The position numbers and the translations under genes were made by a program. From Algoriphagus aquaeductus (GTDB taxonomy: Bacteria > Bacteroidota > Bacteroidia > Cytophagales > Cyclobacteriaceae): a stretch of 64,000 nucleotides of DNA. The first letter of the stretch is position 1; every line of letters starts with the position of its first letter. Where the stretch lies: positions 178,672 to 242,671 of the forward strand of contig NZ_QKTX01000007.1 in the NCBI RefSeq assembly GCF_003253485.1, given 5' to 3'. Under the pieces are notes generated by a model. The model was not told where the DNA came from, did not search any database, and was given only the letters and a program-made list of their open reading frames with translations. Positions 33,164-41,779 of the stretch are shown piece after piece.

Positions 33164-34306
33164 ATGAACTACCCGATTTACCTCGATTATAATGCTACCA
33201 CTCCCTGTGCTTCTGAAGTGATCGAAGCCATGCTGCCTTACTTCGGAACACATTTCGGAAATGCCGCAAGTAAGAGCCATCCCTATGGTTGGATGGCTGA
33301 AAACGCCGTGGAAGAAGCCCGGGAAAAAATAGCCCATCTGATCGGCGCCAAAGCCAAGGAAATCATTTTTACTTCTGGAGCAACCGAGTCCATCAATCTG
33401 GGAATAAAAGGAACCTTTGAAGCGTATCAGGGAGAAAAACAGCATTACATCACCGCATGGACTGAGCACAAAGCCGTTTTGGATACGTTTGCCGAAATCC
33501 AGAAAAAAGGTGCAGAAGTCACTTATCTGCCCGTCGATTCCATGGGAAATATCAGTATGGAGGAACTGGAAAATTCCATTCTGCCTCATACTAAACTAAT
33601 CTGCCTGATGTGGGCCAATAATGAAACAGGAGTCATTCATCCTGTTGAAAAAATTGCCGATTTGGCCGAATCAAAAAATATTATCTTTTTCACGGATGCG
33701 GTTCAGGCTGCAGGTAAAATTCCTGTTTTCACAAAAGGAATTCACCTGATGGCCATTTCAGCCCATAAACTATACGGTCCCAAAGGTGTTGGAGCGCTTT
33801 ATGTAAGACACAATCATGACCTGCCCAAACCTTTGGCACAAATCCACGGAGGGGGTCATGAAAAGGGAATGCGAAGCGGTACGCTCAATGTCCCCGCTAT
33901 TGTAGGTTTTGGCAAGGCATCGGAGCTTCGATTAGCTGAAATGAATGCGGAGGCCCTGCGGTTAGAATTCCTTCGAAATCGACTTGAAAAGGGTGTTTTG
34001 GAAATTCCTGACACATTTCTGAACGGGAGTCAGGAATTCCGTTTGCCCCATGTAACCAACATTTCTTATGGAGAAGTTGAAGGGGAGGAGTTGCTCAAAA
34101 AAGTGAATCAAAAGGTGGCCGTGAGCTCCGGTTCAGCATGTACTTCGATTTCCCCAAAACCCAGCCATGTGCTTCAGGCAATGGGCTTAAGTTCGGATTT
34201 GGGAAGGGCTTCGATCCGGTTTAGTTTGGGAAAAAACACATCTGAAACCGATATTGATCTGACCATCGATTGGGTGAAAAAAGTAGTCCTAGAATTGAGA
34301 AAGTAA
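33164..34306 (+). CDS. Cysteine desulfurase (NifS/IscS family)
   Basis: 380 residues. The PLP lysine is in SAHKLYGPKGVGALY near 203, and the sulfur-accepting cysteine is in SSGSACTS near 325. The N-terminal YLDYNATTPC opens the fold. It provides sulfur for Fe-S clusters, tRNA or, in Mo hydroxylase systems, the terminal sulfido ligand of the cofactor. No iscU or sufE is adjacent. Its position between the Mo hydroxylase and xdhC/mocA is suggestive only. It is not a Suf-type enzyme by its N-terminus. Confidence 0.92.
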   Translation: MNYPIYLDYNATTPCASEVIEAMLPYFGTHFGNAASKSHPYGWMAENAVEEAREKIAHLIGAKAKEIIFTSGATESINLGIKGTFEAYQGEKQHYITAWTEHKAVLDTFAEIQKKGAEVTYLPVDSMGNISMEELENSILPHTKLICLMWANNETGVIHPVEKIADLAESKNIIFFTDAVQAAGKIPVFTKGIHLMAISAHKLYGPKGVGALYVRHNHDLPKPLAQIHGGGHEKGMRSGTLNVPAIVGFGKASELRLAEMNAEALRLEFLRNRLEKGVLEIPDTFLNGSQEFRLPHVTNISYGEVEGEELLKKVNQKVAVSSGSACTSISPKPSHVLQAMGLSSDLGRASIRFSLGKNTSETDIDLTIDWVKKVVLELRK

Positions 34307-34372
34307 AGTCAATGCAGGATTGATATTAAGGAAATCAAAACTTAAGCAGTTTAGGATCAGTATATTTAAGCT

Positions 34373-34981
34373 ATGGAAACGAATAAGCCGGATACTGTCA
34401 ACGAACCCCAAGCTGATTATGGCATGTATTCCTATGCTGATTATTTGACTTGGCAGTTTGAGGAAGTGGTCGAACTGATAAGGGGAAAGATTTTTAAAAA
34501 AGCAGCTGCTGCGCCAAAAAGGCTACATCAAAAGGTTTCAGGCGAGTTGAATTATAGATTGACAGGATTTTTAAAAGGACAAAAATGTCAGGTTTACGCT
34601 GCCCCATTTGATGTAAGATTTCCAAAAGGCTCCAAAGAGGATCACAAAATTCACGATGTGGTCCAACCGGATATCTGTGTGATTTGCGATCCAGAAAAAC
34701 TCGACGATAGGGGTTGTATCGGTGCCCCCGATCTAATTGTGGAAATTCTTTCTCAGGGTAATAGTAAAACCGAACTTCAATATAAGTTTAAGCTCTACGA
34801 ATCTCATGGAGTCAGGGAATATTGGATAATCCATCCCGAACATCAGGATTTGTTGATCTATACTTTGGTGGATGGAAAATACGTTCCCTCGAGATTACTG
34901 ACTTCTGGAGATGTGGTGGAATCTACCGTTCTTGAAGGGTTTACATTGGATCTGGAGGAGTTTTTTAAGGATATCGAATAA
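34373..34981 (+). CDS. Uma2 family (DUF820) endonuclease-like protein, copy 1
   Basis: 202 residues. The PD-(D/E)xK core is GAPDLIVEILSQGNSKTELQ near 119-138 with the following K..LYESHGVREYWII. Uma2 proteins are widespread, often in clusters, and have no settled function. It is followed 5 nt later by a closely similar copy, so this is a tandem duplication. No transposase or antitoxin-like partner is adjacent. Confidence 0.85.
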   Translation: METNKPDTVNEPQADYGMYSYADYLTWQFEEVVELIRGKIFKKAAAAPKRLHQKVSGELNYRLTGFLKGQKCQVYAAPFDVRFPKGSKEDHKIHDVVQPDICVICDPEKLDDRGCIGAPDLIVEILSQGNSKTELQYKFKLYESHGVREYWIIHPEHQDLLIYTLVDGKYVPSRLLTSGDVVESTVLEGFTLDLEEFFKDIE

Positions 34982-34986
34982 TAAAA

Positions 34987-35595
34987 ATGGAAGAAAACAA
35001 ATTAGATACGGTCAACGAACCCCAAGCTGAATACGGCATGTATTCCTATGCCGATTACTTGACTTGGCAGTTTGAGGAAGTCGTCGAACTGATCCGTGGG
35101 AAGATTTTTAAAAAAGCAGCTGCTGCACCAAAACGAATCCATCAACGGGTTTCTGTCAAGCTAGTGAGCAAATTTTATCATTTTTTGGAAGGCCAAAAAT
35201 GTCAAGTTTACGATGCCCCATTTGATGTGCGATTCCCGAAGGGATCCAAAGAAGACCACAAAATCCACGATGTGGTCCAGCCGGATATCTGTGTGATTTG
35301 TAATCCAGAGAAGTTGGATGATCGGGGTTGCCTTGGCGCTCCAGATCTAATTGTGGAGATCCTTTCTCCTGGAAACAGTAAGACGGAACTCAAACACAAA
35401 TACAGCCTCTATAAATCCCAGGGAGTCAGAGAATATTGGATTATCCATCCCGAAAATCAGGATTTGTTGATTTATACCCTCGTGGATGGAAAGTATGTAA
35501 CCACAGGTTTGCTGACCTCAGGCGATGTGGTGGAATCGACTGCAGTGGAAGGGTTTAGGCTGGATCTGGAGGAGTTTTTTAAGGATATTGAGTAG
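34987..35595 (+). CDS. Uma2 family (DUF820) endonuclease-like protein, copy 2
   Basis: 202 residues, same length as copy 1 and nearly identical in the first 50 and last 100 residues. Differences are concentrated at about 51-70 (HQRVSVKLVSKFYHFLEG versus HQKVSGELNYRLTGFLKG). The PD-(D/E)xK segment PDLIVEILSPGNSKTELKHK is intact. Both copies therefore seem functional. Convergent with mocA 31 nt away. Confidence 0.85.
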   Translation: MEENKLDTVNEPQAEYGMYSYADYLTWQFEEVVELIRGKIFKKAAAAPKRIHQRVSVKLVSKFYHFLEGQKCQVYDAPFDVRFPKGSKEDHKIHDVVQPDICVICNPEKLDDRGCLGAPDLIVEILSPGNSKTELKHKYSLYKSQGVREYWIIHPENQDLLIYTLVDGKYVTTGLLTSGDVVESTAVEGFRLDLEEFFKDIE

Positions 35596-35626
35596 AAGTT
35601 TTTCAACCTACCACAGGGTCAAGTCT

Positions 35627-36217
35627 TCAAATCTCCCAATTTTTCAATCGTTCCAAATCCCCCTCAGTATCCAAATCCACTGCTCCAAGAGGAAAATCTA
35701 CGGCAAATACTTCGGCTCTATTTTTCATAATTACCTTTTTCGCTCCTTCAGAACCCTTGAGGCTTAGCATCTCCTCAAAATAGGCTCGATCAAAAATCGC
35801 CGGAACTCCAAATGTCTCTGAATAGCTACTGGCTACAATTCCTTTACCCGATTTATCTTTCTCCAAAATCAATCGGTTCAAAAGATCTGCATCAACAAAA
35901 GGCTGATCCACCAGCATCAAAATGACCTGGTCGGGATGTCCTTTTTCCATCAAAAAACGAAGTCCAGCCTGCATGCTGGAAGCCATTCCTTCTTCCCAAT
36001 TTTCATTGGTCACAAAAGGAATTTTTTCAGAATCAAAACCAGATTTGATCAATTCCGGATTCCATCCCAGCACCACCACCAAAGAATCAGACTTGCTTTT
36101 TTGAGCTTCCTCAATGGCTTTTTGAATCAATTTTTTCCCCTGAAATTCAACCAGTTGCTTGGGTCTTCCTAAACGGGAAGATAAGCCTGCTGCTAAAAGG
36201 ATTATCGCGGTTTTCAT
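35627..36217 (-). CDS. mocA: Molybdenum cofactor nucleotidyltransferase (MocA-like)
   Basis: 196 residues. The NTP-transferase signature LLAAGLSSRLGRPKQL (about 7-22) and the LVDQP motif near 103 define the MobA-like/MocA family, which adds CMP (or GMP) to molybdopterin for xanthine-dehydrogenase-type enzymes. Its start overlaps the xdhC stop as ATGA, and XdhC is the cofactor-insertion factor for the same enzyme class. The likely client is the hydroxylase at 23.7-26.3 kb. C versus G specificity was not read. Confidence 0.85.
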   Translation of the reverse strand: MKTAIILLAAGLSSRLGRPKQLVEFQGKKLIQKAIEEAQKSKSDSLVVVLGWNPELIKSGFDSEKIPFVTNENWEEGMASSMQAGLRFLMEKGHPDQVILMLVDQPFVDADLLNRLILEKDKSGKGIVASSYSETFGVPAIFDRAYFEEMLSLKGSEGAKKVIMKNRAEVFAVDFPLGAVDLDTEGDLERLKNWEI

Positions 36218-37332
36218 CCCACCTTTTCATGAATAGGACCTTGCTTGTCCCGAAGGAAAATCGGCTGCTTTCTGTTCAACACAGCCTTGATTTCAGCCAA
36301 AATTGAAAGGGCGATTTCTTCGGAAGTTTCCGCTCCGATCTCCAATCCAATTGGCGCATATAGATTTTCGGTCGAAACCTGAATTCGGTTGGATTCCAGT
36401 CTTTGGATCAGCTTTTCGGTTTTCCGCTTGGGTCCCAAAATACCGATGTAGGGAATCATGCAATGCAGCAGTTTTTCCAGGACCACGACCTCATATTCGA
36501 AATTATGGGTCATCAGCAAAGCCACAGTATTCAGATCCGTTTCGAATTGATCAATGACTTCTTCAGCGGGTCCCTGAATAATCTGTTTTGCCTGTGGAAA
36601 TCGGGCTGCTGTCGCAAGGTTTTTTCTTCCATCAATCAAAATCAGCTCAAAACCCAATATTTCAGACATTTTAGCTACGGGAATGGTATCATTTCCAGCT
36701 CCAAAAAGGAGAATCCGAGTCACAGGTTTGATCACCTCGAAGAAAACGGAGAGCTGTTGATATTCGGAAAATGATTGAATCAGATTTTGGGGAGCATCAA
36801 AATCTGCTATTTCCTTCTCCAAAACCTGTCTGAAATCCGCATGAACTTTGGAAAGGCTTCCGAAATCCTGACTTCCTTTTTTCAAATAGATCGTGCCGAT
36901 CTGTTCTGATTTTGAATTTGGAATGGAGAAAAGCGTCAGCAGGAGTGAAGTCTCCCGATTGGAAAGTGCCTTTTTGATCAATTCAATAGGATTTTCCAGA
37001 TTCTCGAAGTCAATTGGTTCGATCAGGACATGGATTATTCCGTTGCAGCCCAAACCTACACCGAATTTCTGATCATCCTCATCCGTGGTGTCATAGGTGA
37101 CCAACATGGATTTTTGCTGGAAAATAACTGCCTGAGCTTTGCGAAGCGCATCACCTTCCAGGCAACCTCCACTGATTGCTCCGGTCAGATTTCCTTCCTG
37201 AGTGACCAACATTCTGGCTCCCGGACGACGGTAAGCCGAACCATCCACCTGAACAACTGTGGCCAAAGCGACGGATTGACTTTCGGATTTACAAACTTCG
37301 TAAGCTTGGATAATCTGCTGAAGTTCTTTCAT
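36214..37332 (-). CDS. xdhC: XdhC family molybdenum-cofactor insertion/sulfuration factor
   Basis: 372 residues. The N-terminal XdhC/CoxI domain has GAISGGCLEGDALRKAQ (about 52-68) and the preceding SAYRRPGARML. A C-terminal Rossmann-like domain (ILLFGAGNDTIPVAKMSEILGFELILIDGR, about 207-236) completes the family. These proteins bind sulfurated Mo cofactor and load the hydroxylase. It sits in an ATGA-linked operon between a membrane hydroxylase and mocA. Confidence 0.9.
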   Translation of the reverse strand: MKELQQIIQAYEVCKSESQSVALATVVQVDGSAYRRPGARMLVTQEGNLTGAISGGCLEGDALRKAQAVIFQQKSMLVTYDTTDEDDQKFGVGLGCNGIIHVLIEPIDFENLENPIELIKKALSNRETSLLLTLFSIPNSKSEQIGTIYLKKGSQDFGSLSKVHADFRQVLEKEIADFDAPQNLIQSFSEYQQLSVFFEVIKPVTRILLFGAGNDTIPVAKMSEILGFELILIDGRKNLATAARFPQAKQIIQGPAEEVIDQFETDLNTVALLMTHNFEYEVVVLEKLLHCMIPYIGILGPKRKTEKLIQRLESNRIQVSTENLYAPIGLEIGAETSEEIALSILAEIKAVLNRKQPIFLRDKQGPIHEKVG

Positions 37333-38606
37333 TTAAGAGGGATTGATGGATTACCAAATTGAAGATTTTCCTTTCGGAGGGAAAACCAAACCGAAAATAG
37401 CGCGGATACCACCAGGTACCCTACGAAAATGTAAACCGAACCAGGCAAAAACTTATTCAATCCAAACCAATCTCCTGAAGTTACCACGAAATACATGGCA
37501 TAAACCATTTTCAATGCTTCCCAAGCCCAGGCATTTGGATTGCGATCCATCAACTCGGTGTAGGCATAAACGGTCAGGAACACAAAGCCTCCGTAATAGA
37601 AAATTCCCGGTGCTCCGATAGCCGCCAAGTTGCCAAAGAGGTAACTTAATAGAAGCAACAAGGTAATCAGCTGCGCAAAGCTCCAAATCAGCATTCCTTT
37701 GGTGAGAAATGGATTGTACTTATCGAAGTGATATACATCCTCGATTTTGGAGACAGGATATTTTTTGGCCACATCAGCCGGTCTCCAGCCAAGGGGCATA
37801 AACCATATTTTAAGTTTATCTGACCACTTTTCAGCTCTCCAGGCATCCTTTATCAGCAGCCAAAGATGCATGAAATTAATCTTAATCGGATTCCAAGTTT
37901 GAACAGGTCTTGTCACCCCATAAACTGCTGGTATTTCATCCTTTTCCTCCTGATAGGTACCAAACCACTTGTCCCAAAAGATGAAAATCTGACCGTAGTT
38001 TTTGTCCAAATACTCCGGATTGATCGCATGATGCACTCGGTGATGGGAGGGGGTGACGATGATTTTTTCCAAGAAACCCATCTTGCCGATATGTCTGGTG
38101 TGATACCAGAATTGTGCGAACAAATGGAGTGGAGCTACCACAGCGATTACTTGAGGAGGAACCCCCAAAATGGCCGCAGGAATCAGGAAAATCGCGAATA
38201 TCTTCACAATGGAAGAAATGCTTTGCCGAAGTGCACAGGCTAGGTTAAACTCCTCAGAGCTGTGATGCACAATATGATTGTTCCAAAAAATATTGTACTC
38301 GTGCGCAATCCGATGGGTCCAATACCCTGCAAAATCTAAAGCGAAAAAGGCAATCACGTAAACCAGCCAAGTTGCTTCGATCTGGAGAAAGGAGAATTTC
38401 TCAAACAACCAACCGTAGGAAATCACAGCAATACTTAGTCCCAAGACATCTTTGGTCACATTGGTGATCCCCGAACTCAAGGATGCTATCATGTCATTGA
38501 GCGGGACGGTATCATTGCCTTTCCAGATTCCCCAGAATTTCTCAAATAAAACCAGCACGAAAAAGGCTGGCATGGCGATTAATAAGATTTGTCCGTAAGC
38601 TTCCAT
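37329..38606 (-). CDS. Sterol desaturase/fatty acid hydroxylase superfamily membrane protein
   Basis: 425 residues from the ATG at 38606 (MEAYGQILLI); a longer frame upstream adds a hydrophilic stretch unlike the family. The di-iron histidine clusters are HRIAHE, HHSSEEFN and HRVHHAIN in the first 250 residues, with several transmembrane helices and a distinct C-terminal multi-helix region. It resembles alkylglycerol monooxygenase-type proteins. It is the first gene of the operon with xdhC and mocA (ATGA overlap), although it needs no molybdenum. Confidence 0.88.
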   Translation of the reverse strand: MEAYGQILLIAMPAFFVLVLFEKFWGIWKGNDTVPLNDMIASLSSGITNVTKDVLGLSIAVISYGWLFEKFSFLQIEATWLVYVIAFFALDFAGYWTHRIAHEYNIFWNNHIVHHSSEEFNLACALRQSISSIVKIFAIFLIPAAILGVPPQVIAVVAPLHLFAQFWYHTRHIGKMGFLEKIIVTPSHHRVHHAINPEYLDKNYGQIFIFWDKWFGTYQEEKDEIPAVYGVTRPVQTWNPIKINFMHLWLLIKDAWRAEKWSDKLKIWFMPLGWRPADVAKKYPVSKIEDVYHFDKYNPFLTKGMLIWSFAQLITLLLLLSYLFGNLAAIGAPGIFYYGGFVFLTVYAYTELMDRNPNAWAWEALKMVYAMYFVVTSGDWFGLNKFLPGSVYIFVGYLVVSALFSVWFSLRKENLQFGNPSIPLK

Positions 38607-38750
38607 CGGGTTTATCGTTCTGGATTTAAACTTATTGATTAACTCGCTTTCATTCAAGATTTCTTTGATATCAGCCAGATTTTTGATGAAAATCAAACGA
38701 AGTGGTTTAAGTGGAAAATCGCCTCAATCGGAAACTTCTTACTTTTAGCC

Positions 38751-39224
38751 ATGGAAATTCCATCTTTAGCAGATCTTAAAAAAGATCTCAGTTACCTCTC
38801 TGAAAAGGAATTAATTGCCCTGATTACTGATTTGGCCAAATTCAGCAGGGATAATAAGGCTTTCCTTTACTTCAAACTGAATGAACGGGATCAGCCCAAC
38901 TTGTTTGTGGATTCGGTCAAAGAGGAGCTGGACGAAGCCTTTCAAACCGCCAATACCCGAAATTATCATGTGGCCAAAAAAGCTGCTCAAGCCATTCGCC
39001 GCAAACTCAACAAGGCGCTTAAACTCAGTAAAAACAAAGCAGACCAAGCGGAATTGATTTTGTATTTCTGCGAAATGATGAAGAAATACGGTTATCTGAG
39101 TTTCCGTCACCCTGTTATAAACAACCTGTATGAAGTTCAAATCGGAAAGGCAAAAAAGCTGATTTCCACTCTTCACGAGGATCTGCAAAGCGATTTTGAC
39201 TACCGTCTCGAAGAACTCGAATAA
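38751..39224 (+). CDS. DUF6155 family protein
   Basis: 157 residues, soluble and helical, with a Lys/Ala-rich middle ([21 protein letters not shown], about 84-104). I believe this matches the DUF6155 family of Bacteroidota, whose function is unknown. It ends 10 nt before nagB, so it heads the N-acetylglucosamine operon or is read with it. A TACTTTTA -7-like element lies just before the start (about 38740). Confidence 0.6.
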   Translation: MEIPSLADLKKDLSYLSEKELIALITDLAKFSRDNKAFLYFKLNERDQPNLFVDSVKEELDEAFQTANTRNYHVAKKAAQAIRRKLNKALKLSKNKADQAELILYFCEMMKKYGYLSFRHPVINNLYEVQIGKAKKLISTLHEDLQSDFDYRLEELE

Positions 39225-39234
39225 ACCTCAAGCT

Positions 39235-39969
39235 ATGACCATTTCCATTTCCCCAAACCCTGTTGAATTGGGCCAAAAGGCCGGAAAAATCGGTGCTGAA
39301 CTGATTCGAAAAGCCATTCAAAACTTAGGATTTGCCAACATCATCCTGGCTACCGGTACCAGTCAGTTTGAAACACTGAAGCAGCTGTTGGCTGAAAAAG
39401 ACATCGATTGGAGTAAGGTAACAGTGTTTCACCTGGATGAATACATCGGGTTGCCCATCACGCATCCTGCGAGTTTTCGGAAATACCTGCTTGAAAGATT
39501 CTTCAATCATGTTCCAAAGCTAAAAGCCTATCACTTGATTGACGGAGAAAATGACCCGGAAAAAGAATGCGAACGACTTTCGACTTTGATTCAAAACCAC
39601 CCGATTGATGTGGCATTTGTGGGAATCGGGGAAAATGGACACTTGGCGTTCAATGATCCCCCTGCAGATTTTGAAACGGAAAAGCCTTATTTGGTCGTCA
39701 ATTTGGATCATGCCTGTCGCATGCAGCAGCTGGGAGAAGGCTGGTTTCCAAACTTGGATGCAGTACCGACCCAAGCCATCAGCATGTCAATCCGTCAAAT
39801 CATGAAATCAAAATCCATCATTTGTTCGGTTCCTGATTTGAGAAAAGCACAGGCCGTCAAGGACTGTTTGAAAGGAGAAATCACCAATCTTCATCCCGCT
39901 TCTATTCTGCAAAGTCATCCGGATTGTAGGATTTTTCTGGACGAATCCGCTTCATCCTTACTAGCTTGA
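39235..39969 (+). CDS. nagB: Glucosamine-6-phosphate deaminase
   Basis: 244 residues from the ATG at 39235 ([13 protein letters not shown]); the longer upstream frame overlaps the previous gene. Active-site segments [11 protein letters not shown] near 64-74 and [15 protein letters not shown] near 125-139 carry the acidic and histidine residues of the NagB fold. It converts glucosamine-6-P to fructose-6-P and ammonia. It acts after nagA, 1.8 kb downstream, and the two share the cluster with a sugar transporter. Confidence 0.92.
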   Translation: MTISISPNPVELGQKAGKIGAELIRKAIQNLGFANIILATGTSQFETLKQLLAEKDIDWSKVTVFHLDEYIGLPITHPASFRKYLLERFFNHVPKLKAYHLIDGENDPEKECERLSTLIQNHPIDVAFVGIGENGHLAFNDPPADFETEKPYLVVNLDHACRMQQLGEGWFPNLDAVPTQAISMSIRQIMKSKSIICSVPDLRKAQAVKDCLKGEITNLHPASILQSHPDCRIFLDESASSLLA

Positions 39970-40297
39970 TTGTGCATTTCTTTCACTTAATTCCAGGTTT
40001 TTTTTTACAAATAAAAAATAAGGTGGACTTGAAACATTGATAATTAAAAGGAATTAAGAGGATTCATCACTTTAATGCGATAATCTTCAGAATAGGCTAT
40101 TACCGCTTTCTCTCCTTAATTTTCTAAACTTTCTTAATGGTTAAAAAGAAAATAGATCCAAAAGTGATCTTCAACAAGCATATCATTTCTCCCTAAAAAG
40201 AAGATTGAATCCGCTTCATCCTTTCTTTCCAACCATTGATCGGAAAATTGTTGGATGGGTGACATAAAATTTGGTATATAAGGCAAATGAAAAAGAG

Positions 40298-40422
40298 AAT
40301 TTAAAAGGATAATCCGTGAGTGAGGACACTCACGGTGGCGAAAATACCGCCGATGTGAGCGCCTGTCTGCCTCAGGCAGGTCTTCACTCACATCAATAAT
40401 TCTTAAATTATCTTTTTAAATT
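40298..40422. repeat. 125-bp inverted-repeat element before the sugar transporter
   Basis: Ends AATTTAAAAGGATAAT (40298-40313) and ATTATCTTTTTAAATT (40407-40422) match in 15 of 16 positions as inverted repeats. Inside are a perfect hairpin CCGTGAGTG-AGGA-CACTCACGG (40314-40335), arms GATGTGAG/CTCACATC (40352-40359 and 40387-40394) and a CTGCCTCAGGCAG core. It looks like a MITE- or REP-like element, or a regulatory leader. The rest of the 39970-40453 spacer shows no gene. Confidence 0.65.
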
Positions 40423-40453
40423 ATCTTTTTTTCTTATAACCCAAAACCAGCCT

Positions 40454-41779
40454 ATGTCAAAAACCACCGCTGCGGTTCGTGCCGATCAGCTTAGCCAACG
40501 GGATACCTGGATATCCATTGGCATCATCGGGATGCTTTTCTTCATTTTCGGTTTTGTATCCTGGGTCAATGCGATCCTGATTCCCTATTTCAAGATCGCC
40601 TTTACGCTCAGCAACTTCGACTCCTACCTTGTTGCTTTTGCTTTTTACATTTCCTATTTAGTCATGTCGGTACCTTCTTCCTATCTGCTCAAAGCGGTAG
40701 GATTTAAGAAAGGAATGATGGTCGGATTCTTTGCCATGGCAGTTGGAGCTTTCATTTTCGTGCCAGCCGCAATGAGCCGAACCTATGAGATTTTCCTATT
40801 GGGTTTGTTCACGCTGGGAACCGGATTGGCGGTTCTTCAGACTGCTGCAAATCCATACGTGACAGTATTAGGTCCCAAAGAAAATGCAGCCCAACGCATC
40901 AGTGTAATGGGGATTTTCAACAAAGGAGCTGGGATTTTGGCGCCGATTCTCTTTGCAGCGGTTATTCTCAGAGTGGGGGACAACGAACTCTTCCAGCAGT
41001 TGGACACCATGACTCCGGAGGCGAAAGACGATGCCTTGGATGAATTGATCCGGCGAGTCATTTTGCCTTATTCTGTGGTCGGAACCGTGCTTTTTGGCTT
41101 GGGAATCTTTGTAAGGTTTTCCCCACTTCCTGAGATCGACACGGAACATGAGACCGCAGCAGTAGCAGAGGCTAATTCAGGTAAAAACTCAATTTTCCAG
41201 TTTCCTCACCTGATTCTAGGAGCGGTGGCAATTTTCCTGCATGTGGGTACTCAGGTCATTGCGATTGATACGGTTATTCCCTATGCTAATTCATTTGGAA
41301 TTGGGTTGATGGAAGCCAAAGTCTTCCCTTCCTACACGCTTGCATTTACGATTTTGGGATATCTGATCGGTATTTCTTTGATTCCCAAGGTGATTTCTCA
41401 GGTGAATGTGCTTCGGATTTGTACGCTGCTGGGCACGGTATTCACCCTGCTGATCATTTTCACCTCGGGTCAAGTGACGATTTTGGGTATTACATCGGAT
41501 GTGTCGATTTGGTTTGTAGTTCTGCTGGGCTTGGCCAATTCTCTGGTTTGGGCGGGAATTTGGCCTTTGGCTTTAGACGGATTGGGTCGATTTACCAAAC
41601 TCGGAGCTTCCATCATGATCATGGGACTTTGCGGAAATGCGATCATGCCGCTTGCTTATGGTGCCGTGGCAGACGCGGTCAATGTGCAGCAGGCCTATTG
41701 GGTGCTATTTCCTTGCTACCTCTATTTGGTGTTTTATGCAGTACATGGTCATAAAATCAGAAGATGGAAACTCGCCTGA
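40454..41779 (+). CDS. Sugar MFS transporter (FucP/NagP-like)
   Basis: 441 residues, about 12 transmembrane helices. The first helix IGMLFFIFGFVSWVNAILIPYFK (with the conserved Asn and Pro) and the LQTAANPYVTVLGP loop near 120-140 are hallmarks of the FucP-like sugar:proton symporters. Its location between nagB and nagA (16-nt overlap with nagA) makes N-acetylglucosamine the likely substrate, as for NagP. The preceding 125-bp inverted-repeat element ends 31 nt before the start. Confidence 0.9.
   Translation: MSKTTAAVRADQLSQRDTWISIGIIGMLFFIFGFVSWVNAILIPYFKIAFTLSNFDSYLVAFAFYISYLVMSVPSSYLLKAVGFKKGMMVGFFAMAVGAFIFVPAAMSRTYEIFLLGLFTLGTGLAVLQTAANPYVTVLGPKENAAQRISVMGIFNKGAGILAPILFAAVILRVGDNELFQQLDTMTPEAKDDALDELIRRVILPYSVVGTVLFGLGIFVRFSPLPEIDTEHETAAVAEANSGKNSIFQFPHLILGAVAIFLHVGTQVIAIDTVIPYANSFGIGLMEAKVFPSYTLAFTILGYLIGISLIPKVISQVNVLRICTLLGTVFTLLIIFTSGQVTILGITSDVSIWFVVLLGLANSLVWAGIWPLALDGLGRFTKLGASIMIMGLCGNAIMPLAYGAVADAVNVQQAYWVLFPCYLYLVFYAVHGHKIRRWKLA

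Noticed and set aside
40134..40391. 85-codon minus-strand ORF in the nagB-transporter spacer
   Set aside because: Half of it is the inverted-repeat element; the sequence is not protein-like and there is no promoter.
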